64,000 nt of DNA from Leptospira ognonensis (GTDB taxonomy: Bacteria; Spirochaetota; Leptospiria; Leptospirales; Leptospiraceae). Positions within the stretch are counted from its first letter, which is position 1; every line of letters begins with the position of its first letter. The notes under the pieces were generated by a model, which made no database searches, was not told where the DNA came from, and worked only from the letters and a program-made list of their open reading frames with translations. The stretch covers positions 310,001 to 374,000 of the forward strand of contig NZ_RQGD01000046.1 in NCBI RefSeq assembly GCF_004770745.1, written 5' to 3'. Shown here one piece after another: positions 19,246-28,138 of the stretch. A program made the translations under genes and the position numbers.

Positions 19246-19476
19246 TCAGACGTATCTTGGGCGTTCGTAATTTTCTTCTTCTCTTCTTGTTATTTCAGAA
19301 TCAAGCACTCGTATGAGGCTTCCAAGGTCACTTAACCTCCATTTATCGATCAGTTTGCCTCTATCTCTACCTGAAAATTTATCTATGTAAAGACTACCGA
19401 ATAAATCCTCTCCATATTCGTAAGCAACAAAGCGCCCGCTTCGCTTTCCTGTAGAATTTACCATACGAATCGTCAT
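19246..19476 (-). CDS. Small hypothetical protein
   Basis: 76 residues, charged and basic/acidic mixed ([17 protein letters not shown], then [20 protein letters not shown]), no signal peptide, no cysteine. ATG 19476 or ATG 19464 could start it. Placed 16 bases upstream of the MutS-like gene on the same strand, it is probably co-transcribed with it and could be a regulator or partner, but nothing in the sequence gives a function. Confidence 0.55.
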   Translation of the reverse strand: MTIRMVNSTGKRSGRFVAYEYGEDLFGSLYIDKFSGRDRGKLIDKWRLSDLGSLIRVLDSEITRREEENYERPRYV

Positions 19477-19494
19477 AAACTAGTACCAAAAAAT

Positions 19495-19854
19495 ATGCGA
19501 AAAAAAATAGTACAAGCGATTTTTTTTGCTTCAGCTTTTTCTTTTTGGTGCGATAACATTATTGGGGGTAGGCTACTTGTCACGGATGATAAGCCCTACA
19601 AACAAAAAACCCCCCGAAACCAGAGACGCACGGAGGCTGACATGGATTTCTACGCAGATATGGACACAGAGCTTAAAAGCTCATTTACACAACAAAACGA
19701 CTTTTGCGCCAACGTTGAAGACGCGACCCTTTTCCCGCAATTGGGCTTAAAAGCCAGAAATTTGCTCAATTCTTCCCAAATGGTAAAACTTACCGAAATT
19801 CGGAAACGCCACCTGCAGAAAGGCCACCAACAGACCCATTTTAACTGGGACTGA
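19495..19854 (+). CDS. Small hypothetical protein, frame uncertain
   Basis: 119 codons from ATG 19495. The C-terminal 70 residues (from ADMDFYADMDTELKSS) look like real protein: acidic/basic balance, no low complexity. The N-terminal part reads poorly in this frame, whereas the +1 frame (from about 19526) gives an ideal membrane segment (L-Q-L-F-L-F-G-A-I-T-L-L-G-V-G-Y-L). A shift at the T8 run near 19519-19526 and a compensating shift at the C6 run near 19610-19615 would join membrane segment and C-terminal part. Either this frame is simply correct or the gene carries two compensating homopolymer indels. Function unknown. Confidence 0.42.
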   Translation: MRKKIVQAIFFASAFSFWCDNIIGGRLLVTDDKPYKQKTPRNQRRTEADMDFYADMDTELKSSFTQQNDFCANVEDATLFPQLGLKARNLLNSSQMVKLTEIRKRHLQKGHQQTHFNWD

Positions 19855-19870
19855 TTTCTTTAAAAAAATC

Positions 19871-19898
19871 TTGACCATCTGGAAAAGCACACTAGACT
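19871..19898 (+). promoter_or_regulatory. Putative sigma-70-type promoter of the acyl-CoA synthetase gene
   Basis: TTGACC (19871-19876) and TAGACT (19893-19898) are separated by 16 bases and lie 28 bases before ATG 19926. Match to consensus is 5/6 and 4/6. No direct evidence of use. Confidence 0.4.
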
Positions 19899-19925
19899 AA
19901 AGACCGCTTTTTCAGATGGAGAGAT

Positions 19926-21974
19926 ATGGCAAATAACCTAGCAGAAGTTTATAAAGAATCCGCGGACAAATTCGGTCCTAGGCCAGCATTTTGGTATAAA
20001 AATGCGGCAAAAGAATACCAAGCATTAACATATCAGCAATTGTACGAAAGTGGATTGGCCCTATCGGAAGCTCTCATCGATCTTGGCGTGAAGGCTCGCG
20101 AAAATGTTGCCGTCCTTGCTGACAATAGAATGGAATGGATCATTGCTGATTGTGCCGTTCTACTTGCGGGTGCTGCCAATGTTCCGCGAGGTTCCGACAT
20201 AACAGACTCCGAAATTGTTTATATTCTTGGACACTCAGGTGCAAAAGTAGTTTTCATCGAAAATGATAAAGTCTACGAAAAATTCAAAAACAACAAATCC
20301 CAAACCAAAGGCGTAAAAACCGTCATCATCATGGACAAGGATTCAAAGCTAAAAGCCAGTGCAGGCATTGAGTTCTTTCATACACTTCTTGAAAAGGGTC
20401 GTACGTTACGTGCTAAAGGGAAAAAAGAAGCAGAGCAGCGTATAGCAGGCATTAAACCGGACGATTTGTTCACTCTCATTTATACTTCTGGAACCACAGG
20501 TATGCCAAAAGGTGTCATGCTCATGCACTCGAACATGATGCACCAGATGCATTACGTAGTTCCGAAAGTTGCAAAGGTTACGCCTGATGATCGCTTGCTT
20601 TCCATACTTCCTGTGTGGCACATTTTTGAACGAGTCGTCGAATATTTCGCAATCATCAACGGTGGGTCCACTTATTATACAAAAGTAACGGATCTAAGAA
20701 ATGATATTGCTAAGGCGAAACCTACTTTTATGGCATCTGCGCCTCGAGTCTGGGAAAGTATCTACAATGGCATTTATACGAAAGTAAATGACCCTAAACA
20801 AACGCCACCTGTACGAAGGTTTCTGTTTAAACTTGCCTATTTCTTTTCAAAACATTATCACGCTTCGCTTCGCTTTTTAAAAGGCTTGGAAGTAGATTAT
20901 GAAGGTAGAAATATATTTCAATCCCTTGGTTTAGGTTCCGTGGCACTTCTGAAATGGATATTCACGGCTCCGTTTACCGTCACGATTCTGTTTGGTGGAT
21001 TGGGTTTTTATTTAGGTACCATGGAAAGTGGCCTTTCCACAATCGCTTATGTGATCGCGGGATTGGGTTTGATTTTCAATTACTTCACTCTTGATCGCAT
21101 AGTTCTCTCGAAAATCCGTATGGCAACTGGTGGGTATCTACGAGCAACACTTTCTGGCGGTGGAGCCCTTCAGAAGCATGTGGATGCTTTCTTTATGGAC
21201 ATTGGTATTACGGTTCTCGAAGGGTATGGTATGACAGAAACAGGCCCAGTCATCTCCGCTAGAACCTTTGATCGTCCGATTATGGGCTCGGTGGGTGATG
21301 TCGTCCAACTCTCAGAAGTCCAAATCCGAGATGATGCGGGAAAGGTGCTTTGTCACATTGATGACAAACGAAACATTCTTTCAGGTAAAATCGGGGTCAA
21401 GGGTGTGGTTCATGTCCGCGGTCCTCAAGTCATGAAAGGATATTTTAAAAATCCAGAAACTACAGCCAAAACGATTGTCGATGGCTGGATGAACACTGGA
21501 GATATTGGGATGGTCAATTTCAAAAAAACGCTAACCCTGACTGGTCGTGCGAAAGATACGGTAGTTCTGTTAGGTGGTGAAAATGTTGAGCCAGTTCCGA
21601 TTGAAAATAAAATTGATGAATCTCCTTACATTCGTCAGTCGATGGTGGTCGGACAAGATCAGAAAGTTCTCGGTGCCATCATTGTCCCAGATTTTGACGC
21701 GCTTGCTATTTGGCTGAAGGAAAATGATATCACGGATACGAAACCAGATAAACTGATTTCAAATCCGAGAGTGATCGATTTTTTCAAAAAGGAAGTTCGT
21801 AACTATAACAGTGTAAAAACTGGTTTTAAAAACTTTGAACAAGTTCAGTATGTGACGTTAGTTTCAAAGCCCTTTGAAGTCGGCGATGAGCTGACAAACC
21901 TTATGAAAATGAAACGACACGTGATTACAGAAAAGTATAAAGATCGAATCCTAGATTTATATAAAAATAGCTAA
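19926..21974 (+). CDS. Long-chain fatty acid-CoA ligase (AMP-binding) with internal membrane segments
   Basis: 682 residues. Activates fatty acids to acyl-CoA via an acyl-adenylate. AMP-binding motif [15 protein letters not shown] near residue 184, GYGMTETGP near 433, and the hinge/C-terminal motifs [10 protein letters not shown] and [17 protein letters not shown] are intact. Residues about 335-395 hold two hydrophobic stretches ([10 protein letters not shown] and [11 protein letters not shown]), an insertion that may dip into the membrane, as in some FadD15-type ligases. The ATG is preceded by GATGGAGA. The enoyl-CoA hydratase gene starts on its last base, so both probably work in fatty-acid breakdown or remodelling. 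Confidence 0.93.
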   Translation: MANNLAEVYKESADKFGPRPAFWYKNAAKEYQALTYQQLYESGLALSEALIDLGVKARENVAVLADNRMEWIIADCAVLLAGAANVPRGSDITDSEIVYILGHSGAKVVFIENDKVYEKFKNNKSQTKGVKTVIIMDKDSKLKASAGIEFFHTLLEKGRTLRAKGKKEAEQRIAGIKPDDLFTLIYTSGTTGMPKGVMLMHSNMMHQMHYVVPKVAKVTPDDRLLSILPVWHIFERVVEYFAIINGGSTYYTKVTDLRNDIAKAKPTFMASAPRVWESIYNGIYTKVNDPKQTPPVRRFLFKLAYFFSKHYHASLRFLKGLEVDYEGRNIFQSLGLGSVALLKWIFTAPFTVTILFGGLGFYLGTMESGLSTIAYVIAGLGLIFNYFTLDRIVLSKIRMATGGYLRATLSGGGALQKHVDAFFMDIGITVLEGYGMTETGPVISARTFDRPIMGSVGDVVQLSEVQIRDDAGKVLCHIDDKRNILSGKIGVKGVVHVRGPQVMKGYFKNPETTAKTIVDGWMNTGDIGMVNFKKTLTLTGRAKDTVVLLGGENVEPVPIENKIDESPYIRQSMVVGQDQKVLGAIIVPDFDALAIWLKENDITDTKPDKLISNPRVIDFFKKEVRNYNSVKTGFKNFEQVQYVTLVSKPFEVGDELTNLMKMKRHVITEKYKDRILDLYKNS

Positions 21975-22750
21975 TGGATCCTTTTTTAGAAATTCATCAT
22001 GGAGACCGCATCTTGGAAATCAAGATGCAGTCCAATGAGAAAAATACATTTGATTTCGATACATTTTCGAAGTTTGAAAGTCTTCTGCAGAAACATGCCA
22101 AAGACGTTCAAATTAGAGTTATGCTTTTCACATCCGCACAGTCCCAGTTTTTTTCCAATGGGATCGAGCCGACTCTCATGTACAATAAATCAGACAACGA
22201 AGTCAGAGAAGCTGTAAGCTTACTGATCCGTTGTGCTACCTTATATTTTAATTTTCCCGTACCGAGTATTGCCGTCATCAATGGACATTGTATGGCAGCG
22301 GGTGCAGTTTTTGCTCTTTACTCTGACTATCGTTACATGGTTGATAAAGGCGGACGTATTGGATTCTCAGAGGCACTCGTTGGGTTGAACTTTCCTTCGG
22401 CGCCTACGATGATCTTACGTGATTTGGTTGGTACAACAAAAGCACGCGATCTACTTTACTTTGGAAAACAATTGAAAGGGCATGAGGCAAAAGAAATTGG
22501 CCTTGTAGATGAAGTATTGCCCTTAGAATCTCTGTATTCGGAGTGTATGAAACTTGCGGAAAGTTTAGCGAAGCTAACTTATAACTCTGCACGTGGAATG
22601 AAAACGGCACAAAGAAGTTATTACCGTCCCATCATTGACGCCATTTCGCCAGAGGATGTGGATTTATTTGTGCAAACCATTCAATCACGCGATGGCCAAG
22701 AGGGATTTTTATCTTTAATCGAAAAAAGACGTCCCAAGTTTATCACATAA
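21974..22750 (+). CDS. Enoyl-CoA hydratase/isomerase family protein
   Basis: 258 residues, crotonase fold. The oxyanion-hole region is visible as NGHCMAAGAVFALYSDYR (about 96-113), followed by FSEALVGLNFP, where the crotonase family places its catalytic Glu. The N-terminal NEKNTFDFDTF replaces the usual N-A-L pattern. It is coupled to the upstream acyl-CoA ligase by a 1-base overlap (TAATG). The exact reaction (2-enoyl hydration, isomerisation or another crotonase chemistry) cannot be told; beta-oxidation is the simplest inference. Confidence 0.87.
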   Translation: MDPFLEIHHGDRILEIKMQSNEKNTFDFDTFSKFESLLQKHAKDVQIRVMLFTSAQSQFFSNGIEPTLMYNKSDNEVREAVSLLIRCATLYFNFPVPSIAVINGHCMAAGAVFALYSDYRYMVDKGGRIGFSEALVGLNFPSAPTMILRDLVGTTKARDLLYFGKQLKGHEAKEIGLVDEVLPLESLYSECMKLAESLAKLTYNSARGMKTAQRSYYRPIIDAISPEDVDLFVQTIQSRDGQEGFLSLIEKRRPKFIT

Positions 22751-23016
22751 ACTGCAAATGATTTGATAGGCGGAGATCTTTTTGCTCTAACTAATTAAAA
22801 ACGTAAAAAAACTCATAGTTCTTTCTGAAAGCTACGCTAAGACCATTCTAATGAACCCTTAGACAGAGTTTGCGTCACGTCACATACAATGCTGTACTTT
22901 GCATTATCCCATTTGTCCATTCTGATATACAAAAGAGTCTGAGAGAATAGAATCATTTCAAATTTTATTTGCTACCTAAAGATGGGTAAAGAGTCTGCAA
23001 TTGGAGAGGATTTCCA

Positions 23017-23358
23017 ATGAGCAATCACAACCACTATTTCAACGCATCCGATTTAGCTAAGTTTCCCGAGATTGGAAGAGTGAACAAAGATCTGGCGGAT
23101 AAATTTTTTTCCTACTATGGAGCCGTTATGGGAGAAGGTGCACTGAGCGAAAGAGAAAAAGCTCTCATCGCGCTTGCTGTTTCTCATGCATTAAAATGTC
23201 CCTACTGCATTGATGCCTATACCTCGACTTGTTTACAAAAAGGTGCAGATGAAGCACAAATGAATGAGGCTGTTCATGTCGCTGCTGCTATGGCTGCAGG
23301 CATTAGCCTTGTACATAGCGTACAAATGAACAACAAAATCGATGAATTGTCCATCTAA
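23017..23358 (+). CDS. Carboxymuconolactone decarboxylase/AhpD-like protein associated with ArsS
   Basis: 113 residues. AhpD/CMD-type fold with the CxxC motif KCPYCIDAY (Cys61, Cys64) and HAAAMAAGISLVHS-like helices after it. It matches the small peroxidase-like protein that commonly precedes the radical-SAM gene ArsS in arsenosugar-type clusters. GGAGAGG precedes the ATG by 7 bases. The 266-base region upstream (22751-23016) holds no gene that I can support. The radical-SAM gene starts 27 bases after the stop. Confidence 0.82.
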   Translation: MSNHNHYFNASDLAKFPEIGRVNKDLADKFFSYYGAVMGEGALSEREKALIALAVSHALKCPYCIDAYTSTCLQKGADEAQMNEAVHVAAAMAAGISLVHSVQMNNKIDELSI

Positions 23359-23385
23359 TCTTTGTAATTATAATAAAATCAACCG

Positions 23386-24369
23386 ATGCTCGTTACCGAT
23401 CAAATTGAGAAATTAAATTCTTATTCTAAGCCTTTTTATGATGCTGTTAAACGTGATCATCTCAAGCCTTTAACAGGAACTTCCTTGTCTGTGTTTCAAA
23501 TGAATATCGGGAAATGGTGCAACCAGGCTTGTAAACATTGCCATGTGGATGCGTCTCCTCTTCGTACTGAAATGATGTCAAAGGAAACTATGGACCAATG
23601 TTTAGAAGTCATTGCATCTGTTCCATCTATAAAGACCGTCGATATCACAGGTGGCGCACCCGAAGGAAATCCAAATTTTCGATATCTTGTAGAGTCGGTG
23701 CGCAGGCTCGGTAAACTTGTTATCGATCGCTGTAACCTAACAATCCTTGAAGAACCCGGACATGAAAATCTTTATGATTTTTTTGCTTCAAATGAAGTTG
23801 AAGTTTGTTCTTCGTTGCCTTATTTTTCCGAAAGTCAAACAGACAAACAAAGAGGCGATGGAGTTTTTGAAAAATCGATCCGTGCGATTCAGAAATTGAA
23901 CCAATTTGGATATGGAAAGAATCTTACCTTAAATTTAGTTTACAATCCCGTGGGTGTCTTCTTAAGTTCTTCTCAAAAACAATTGGAACGTGAATTTAAG
24001 GAGAGCCTTTTTAAAAAGTTTGGTATCACCTTCCATCAGCTTTTTTGTATCAATAACCTTCCCATCAATCGTTTTCTAGCAGCACTTGTGCGAGCTGGAA
24101 AATTTGAGATGTATATGGAAACACTTGTGAATGCGTATAATCCTCAGACCTTAAATGGACTCATGTGTAGGCATCAAATTTCGGTTGGGTATGATGGAAA
24201 GGTATATGATTGTGATTTCAATCAAATGCTTGAACTTGAAGCAAAACCATTTTCTCATATTAGTGACTTTCAGATGGATACATATTTAGAACGAGAGATA
24301 GTAGTTGCTAATCATTGTTATGGTTGTACCGCTGGAGCTGGTTCTAGCTGTGGCGGTGAAATCGTTTAG
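23386..24369 (+). CDS. arsS: Radical SAM protein of the ArsS (arsenosugar-associated) family
   Basis: 327 residues. The radical-SAM cluster motif is CNQACKHC (Cys45, Cys49, Cys52), followed by VDITGGAPEGNP and DRCNLTIL. The C-terminal region carries CRHQISVGYDGKVYDCDFNQ and the terminal HCYGCTAGAGSSCGG, typical of the two-part radical SAM/Cys-rich (DUF3641-containing) family to which ArsS belongs. In cyanobacteria ArsS is linked to arsenosugar formation from methylated arsenic. No ArsM methyltransferase is in the window, so the true substrate here is open. Confidence 0.87.
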   Translation: MLVTDQIEKLNSYSKPFYDAVKRDHLKPLTGTSLSVFQMNIGKWCNQACKHCHVDASPLRTEMMSKETMDQCLEVIASVPSIKTVDITGGAPEGNPNFRYLVESVRRLGKLVIDRCNLTILEEPGHENLYDFFASNEVEVCSSLPYFSESQTDKQRGDGVFEKSIRAIQKLNQFGYGKNLTLNLVYNPVGVFLSSSQKQLEREFKESLFKKFGITFHQLFCINNLPINRFLAALVRAGKFEMYMETLVNAYNPQTLNGLMCRHQISVGYDGKVYDCDFNQMLELEAKPFSHISDFQMDTYLEREIVVANHCYGCTAGAGSSCGGEIV

Positions 24370-24390
24370 GTTTTTTTAGAATGGCGGAGA

Positions 24391-25068
24391 TTATATTTTT
24401 TCTAAAAGTGCGCTGGCTTTTTGAATGAATGGTAAATTTTCATTTTTATGCCAAGGATCTTCAGGCCAGTTTGAAAGTTTGGTTAAGACTTCTGTTGCCT
24501 CCTTTTTTTTTCCCAGGCTGATATAAATTTCTCCCGCATAAATATAATTAAGCGGGAATTCTTTTCCAAATGCAATGGCTTTCTCAAGATGATAAATGGC
24601 TTTTTTGTTATCCCCAGAAGAGATCGGCCAAGGTGGAAGTATATGATAAAGCCAGCCAAGAGCTCTATGAGGTGCGCCGTGAAAGTAGGATTCATCCAAC
24701 TTTAAGCTTTCCTTTAAATGAAATTCGATATCCAGCAACAAAAACAAGCTCGAGAGAATCCCTTTTTCCTGTCCTAAGAGTCCGAGATTTGTACCAAGCC
24801 AAAAGTTTGAGATCACACAGTGCGGATCGTTTTTGACTCCCATTTTTGCAAAGAATACAGCATGTTCATAAAGATTCAATTTTCCCGTTTTATCGCTCAC
24901 CTCACCTTTCCAATAATACATTTGGGACATGTAGCCGTAGATAGGTGCTGGTAAAACGCTAATGGCGCAAAGATCAATTAGCTCTCTTAGGATTAGGTCC
25001 AATCCTTCGGGATCGACTTCTCTTTTTTCTATTGATTCTAAAATTCTATTAGTGTCGATAGTTTCCAT
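24391..25068 (-). CDS. TPR-containing protein, TatT-like
   Basis: 225 residues, soluble, no signal peptide. Helical repeats dominate: AVFFAKMGVKNDPHCVISNFWLG and FHGAPHRALGWLYHILPPWP, then YIYAGEIYISLGKKKEA (each quoted in part). The HGAPHRALGWLYHxxPxWP pattern matches the TatT component family that accompanies some TRAP transporters, but no TRAP permease is present. Convergent with the ArsS gene, divergent from the acyltransferase gene 70 bases away. Role unknown. Confidence 0.65.
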   Translation of the reverse strand: METIDTNRILESIEKREVDPEGLDLILRELIDLCAISVLPAPIYGYMSQMYYWKGEVSDKTGKLNLYEHAVFFAKMGVKNDPHCVISNFWLGTNLGLLGQEKGILSSLFLLLDIEFHLKESLKLDESYFHGAPHRALGWLYHILPPWPISSGDNKKAIYHLEKAIAFGKEFPLNYIYAGEIYISLGKKKEATEVLTKLSNWPEDPWHKNENLPFIQKASALLEKI

Positions 25069-25138
25069 GCGATAGGAAAAAGAATCAGTTGACTGATATT
25101 TTTGAATATGAAAATTTTTGGTTTCTAATCAATAAATT

Positions 25139-26320
25139 ATGAAGTTGCCAGCTAAGATAGATTACGTGTTCCTAAGGCACATGACAGAACAAATATTCTC
25201 TAAGATCAATCATGTTTATTTTAGAGCAAAAGTTTTAAATCATGAAAAAATTGAAAATCGAAAGAAAAAACTGCGAATCTATTTTTCCAATCACTCTGGT
25301 ATGGCTTTCCCGTGGGATGGAATTGTTTTTAATACTTTGCTTTGGGAGAAAAATAACTTCGAACAAGGTGGATTTCCGCGACCACTCATCCATCCTATGC
25401 TCACGCAGAACAGAATCAATAATCCGTATTTGATCGAAGATTTTTGGCACAAGGCAGGATGCGTGGATGCTACCTTAGAAAATTTTGAAGCGCTCTTACA
25501 GGACAATCAAGACGTTCTCATCTTTCCGGAAGGCGTCGAAGGCATCGGAAAAGGATTTGAAAAGCGATACCAAATCCAAAAATTTTCCACTTCCTTTCTA
25601 AGGCTTGCTCATCGTTATGATGCCGAACTTGTTCCTGTTTATACTGTAAATGGAGAATTTCTTCATCCATGGGCATATAAAAATGATAAATTGAATCACT
25701 TTGTCCAAAAGTTTGGTTTGCCTTTTTTTCCGATTTCACCTTTTTCTCCGTTGGCAGGCATCTATCCTTGGATGTACTATTTTTCCTTCCCAGCTAAGAT
25801 GCATTTCGTGTTTGGCGAACCTATTTTACCGAACGAACGGTTCTCTTCCTCTCACTCGATGTTACCTCGCTCAGAGTATATAAGAATTAGAGATGAGGTT
25901 CAGGAAGATTTTCAGTTCCATTTGAATCAAAATGTCTCCTTATATGGTGATGACCCATTTAACTTCAAAGAATTGTTTGATAAATTGAAGTTATTACCTG
26001 AAATGTCCCTTTACTTAATTCCCTTCAATTGGCCGATTCTTATGACGGCACTCGTAAAAGAATTTGAGAAGGGAAATCTATTGGAATTGAAATTCAGCGC
26101 GGGCGAACTTTTGCGAATCACCTTAAAACATTTGGATGCTTATGCGTTTACCTTACCGTTTTCCTGGTTGCCCATCCTCTCTCAAAAAGATTACTCATTT
26201 CTTGACCTTTGGAAAGGAATAGCGAAATGGCTGGAAGAGGAGCTTCACTTGAATGGAAAAGAAAAGTCGCATGGCCTTCACAAAGTACATGGACTACTAG
26301 CTGAGGAAAAGGATCGATGA
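25139..26320 (+). CDS. PlsC-like phospholipid/glycerol acyltransferase
   Basis: 393 residues. The acyltransferase block is NHSGMAFPWDG (residues 51-61), a wider version of the usual H-x4-D motif, followed by LIFPEGVEGIGKGFEKR (about 127-143), the glycerol-phosphate-binding loop. VPVYTVNGEF follows as the third conserved strand. The last 120 residues are helical and not recognised. It probably acylates a lysophospholipid or related acceptor at the membrane. Monocistronic, with a hairpin after the stop. Confidence 0.8.
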   Translation: MKLPAKIDYVFLRHMTEQIFSKINHVYFRAKVLNHEKIENRKKKLRIYFSNHSGMAFPWDGIVFNTLLWEKNNFEQGGFPRPLIHPMLTQNRINNPYLIEDFWHKAGCVDATLENFEALLQDNQDVLIFPEGVEGIGKGFEKRYQIQKFSTSFLRLAHRYDAELVPVYTVNGEFLHPWAYKNDKLNHFVQKFGLPFFPISPFSPLAGIYPWMYYFSFPAKMHFVFGEPILPNERFSSSHSMLPRSEYIRIRDEVQEDFQFHLNQNVSLYGDDPFNFKELFDKLKLLPEMSLYLIPFNWPILMTALVKEFEKGNLLELKFSAGELLRITLKHLDAYAFTLPFSWLPILSQKDYSFLDLWKGIAKWLEEELHLNGKEKSHGLHKVHGLLAEEKDR

Positions 26321-26339
26321 GTAGAAAGGAAAAACGCAT

Positions 26340-26369
26340 CCCGATTTAGAAGACTAGCTTCCAATCGGG
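26340..26369. terminator. Hairpin between convergent genes
   Basis: CCCGATT (26340-26346) pairs with AATCGGG (26363-26369), with GAAG/CTTC as an inner stem. It sits between the convergent acyltransferase and DUF1858 genes, where a bidirectional terminator is expected. No T-tract on either side. Confidence 0.45.
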
Positions 26370-26385
26370 TATCAGAGGAATAAAT

Positions 26386-26607
26386 CTATTCTTCGGAAAA
26401 CAGATTGTTGAGTGAGTCGATCAAAGTCTCAACTTCAACTCCGTATCCCATGCAAACTTGTTCAATCGTCTCAACTTCGTTAATGGAACAATGCGAACAA
26501 CCGCCCAAATGATAGCTTGAGAATACGAGACCAGCCTCTGGGTGGATCGCAATGGCCTCACCAACGGTCATTTCTTTATAAAATCGGGGTTTTACAGCTT
26601 CAGTCAT
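26386..26607 (-). CDS. DUF1858-type redox-disulfide protein
   Basis: 73 residues from ATG 26607, chosen because GAGGAG lies 7 bases upstream; a 93-codon reading from 26667 has no ribosome site. The domain reads MTVGEAIAIHPEAGLVF, then LGGCSHCSINEVETIEQVC. The CxxC after the GG is the mark of the DUF1858/hybrid-cluster-protein-associated disulfide domain family. Likely a small cytosolic redox or metal-handling protein. Divergent from the QueD-like gene. Confidence 0.75.
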   Translation of the reverse strand: MTEAVKPRFYKEMTVGEAIAIHPEAGLVFSSYHLGGCSHCSINEVETIEQVCMGYGVEVETLIDSLNNLFSEE

Positions 26608-26671
26608 CTCCGGACTCCTCAAAACGAAATTATCTATACAAATAATAGACTCTGTCTTATTCGTCAATGGA

Positions 26672-27073
26672 ATGTTTCAGGAAGAATCTGGTAATTTTTA
26701 TGTCCGAATCGAAGGAAGATTCGAATCGGCGCACTTTCTCTATGATTACTTCCCCGATGGCTCCGATGAGCCTATTCATGGCCATTCCTGGAAGGTAGAG
26801 GTATTTTTGACAGGTGAGAGAAATATCGGCCCGGATGGCATCAGTTACGATTTTCTTACGGCAAGAACCAGGCTTTTGGAGTTAGTTCATAGCATTGATC
26901 ACATCCTAATCAATGACCATGCTGATTTCAAAGGGATCAATCCAACTTCTGAGAATGTGGCCAGATGGTTCTATCGCGGACTCAAGAACGAAGTCACAAA
27001 AACGAACGGCCGAATCAAACGAATCGTGATTCATGAAGGACCGGAAAATCTAGCTTTCTTTGAGCCGAGCTAA
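26672..27073 (+). CDS. 6-pyruvoyl-tetrahydropterin synthase/QueD family protein
   Basis: 133 residues. Zn ligands His21 (FESAHFL) and His36/His38 (IHGHSW) are present, as are the DHILIN and NPTSENVARW motifs and the catalytic-type ending HEGPENLAFFEP. The Cys that QueD and classic PTPS carry a few residues before H-G-H is missing; the segment reads DGSDEPIHGH, with acidic residues instead. It may be a PTPS-III-like or altered enzyme rather than 6-carboxytetrahydropterin synthase. No queC, queE or folE gene is nearby. Confidence 0.8.
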   Translation: MFQEESGNFYVRIEGRFESAHFLYDYFPDGSDEPIHGHSWKVEVFLTGERNIGPDGISYDFLTARTRLLELVHSIDHILINDHADFKGINPTSENVARWFYRGLKNEVTKTNGRIKRIVIHEGPENLAFFEPS

Positions 27074-27118
27074 GAAAGGAATCCTTTCGTGTCAGTCGGG
27101 ATGCTGCGTCGATATTTT

Positions 27119-28138
27119 TCAATAGGAATGGATCAATTTTTCCCAACTTTCTAGCTGCGCTTGGCCTGGTTTTCGTTTTCCAAACAACTGTAGAATCAAA
27201 ACGCCATCGTCTGCGAACAATTCGAGAGAAGAAACAATGCCATCCACCGTGGGTTTGTCAACAATCCATGTTTCTGAAACTAAATCTTGTCTCAAATGAA
27301 GATTAAAATCTGGATCCAGTACGTTAAACCATGGTCCCATCGTTTCTAAACGACTTACCAAACCCGTGTGAATTTGGATGACACCAATGTTTCCTACAAA
27401 TATCATCACCTCTTGTTTGTTATCCGAGCATTCTTTTAATAATTTCGCAAAAGTATCGTTCTTTACCTTTTTCGTAAATTTTTCAGAGGCAAAAGTTAAA
27501 GCTTGTTTTCTATCTAAATCGTATTTTTTTAATAATCCAAAAAAATCGTGAGTGTCTTTTAGGTTTGACCAATCGTTGAGAAATTCATTTGACCTCGTCG
27601 CATCAAATGTCTTAGCATTGAGGACAGAGACTGATTCTTGAATCTCAATTTTTAATGATTCTTCCGCGATCATAAGTTTTTTAAGATTTTCCCAGGCTTT
27701 TAGGATAGATTTTCCTGTAGCGTATATCTTATGTACTGACTCCCCGTTTGAGTCAAAAAATTGAAAACTTCTGAGAATACCTGATTCTCGTTTTTCCTCC
27801 ACATAAAATCCATAAACCCAATGCTGAAAAAATATTCTCAAATCAATGTCGTCTCCTGTTACTAGTCCCATATTACCCGTAACGGTTACATTCTTAAATT
27901 CGCCTTTTCGTTCATGGACACAACATTCATTTCGCGTCAGGACCATTACATATCCGAGTGTAGGAGTCTCCCTTAAAAAAACTGGCCATTCATTTTTCAA
28001 AGAATAAACTCCATTTCCAAAACGTGTAGTAAGCAGTTCTACCTCACTGACGCCTAATTGTTTTGCAGCATCCCGAATTCTTAAATTAGGTACGTCTAAT
28101 TTTAATTTTTCCCATGACTCAGCTAAAGCTACGTTCAT
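27119..28138 (-). CDS. hemS: Hemin-degrading/heme-trafficking protein, HemS family
   Basis: 339 residues, two similar halves as in HemS/ChuS/HmuS. N-terminal RIRDAAKQLGVSEVELLTTRFG and the halves' GYVMVLTRNECCVHERKGEF (quoted at limit) and EVMIFVGNIGVIQIHTG are the paired strands of the family. DLRIFFQHWVYGFYVEE and FNVLDPDFNLHLRQDLV are the diagnostic repeats. It handles or opens imported heme in the cytosol. Its start overlaps the end of hmuV by 20 bases; fourth gene of the minus-strand heme operon. Confidence 0.92.
   Translation of the reverse strand: MNVALAESWEKLKLDVPNLRIRDAAKQLGVSEVELLTTRFGNGVYSLKNEWPVFLRETPTLGYVMVLTRNECCVHERKGEFKNVTVTGNMGLVTGDDIDLRIFFQHWVYGFYVEEKRESGILRSFQFFDSNGESVHKIYATGKSILKAWENLKKLMIAEESLKIEIQESVSVLNAKTFDATRSNEFLNDWSNLKDTHDFFGLLKKYDLDRKQALTFASEKFTKKVKNDTFAKLLKECSDNKQEVMIFVGNIGVIQIHTGLVSRLETMGPWFNVLDPDFNLHLRQDLVSETWIVDKPTVDGIVSSLELFADDGVLILQLFGKRKPGQAQLESWEKLIHSY

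Noticed and set aside
22751..23016. Longest intergenic region, checked for a small RNA or riboswitch
   Set aside because: No convincing stem, terminator or ORF; only AT-rich sequence was seen.
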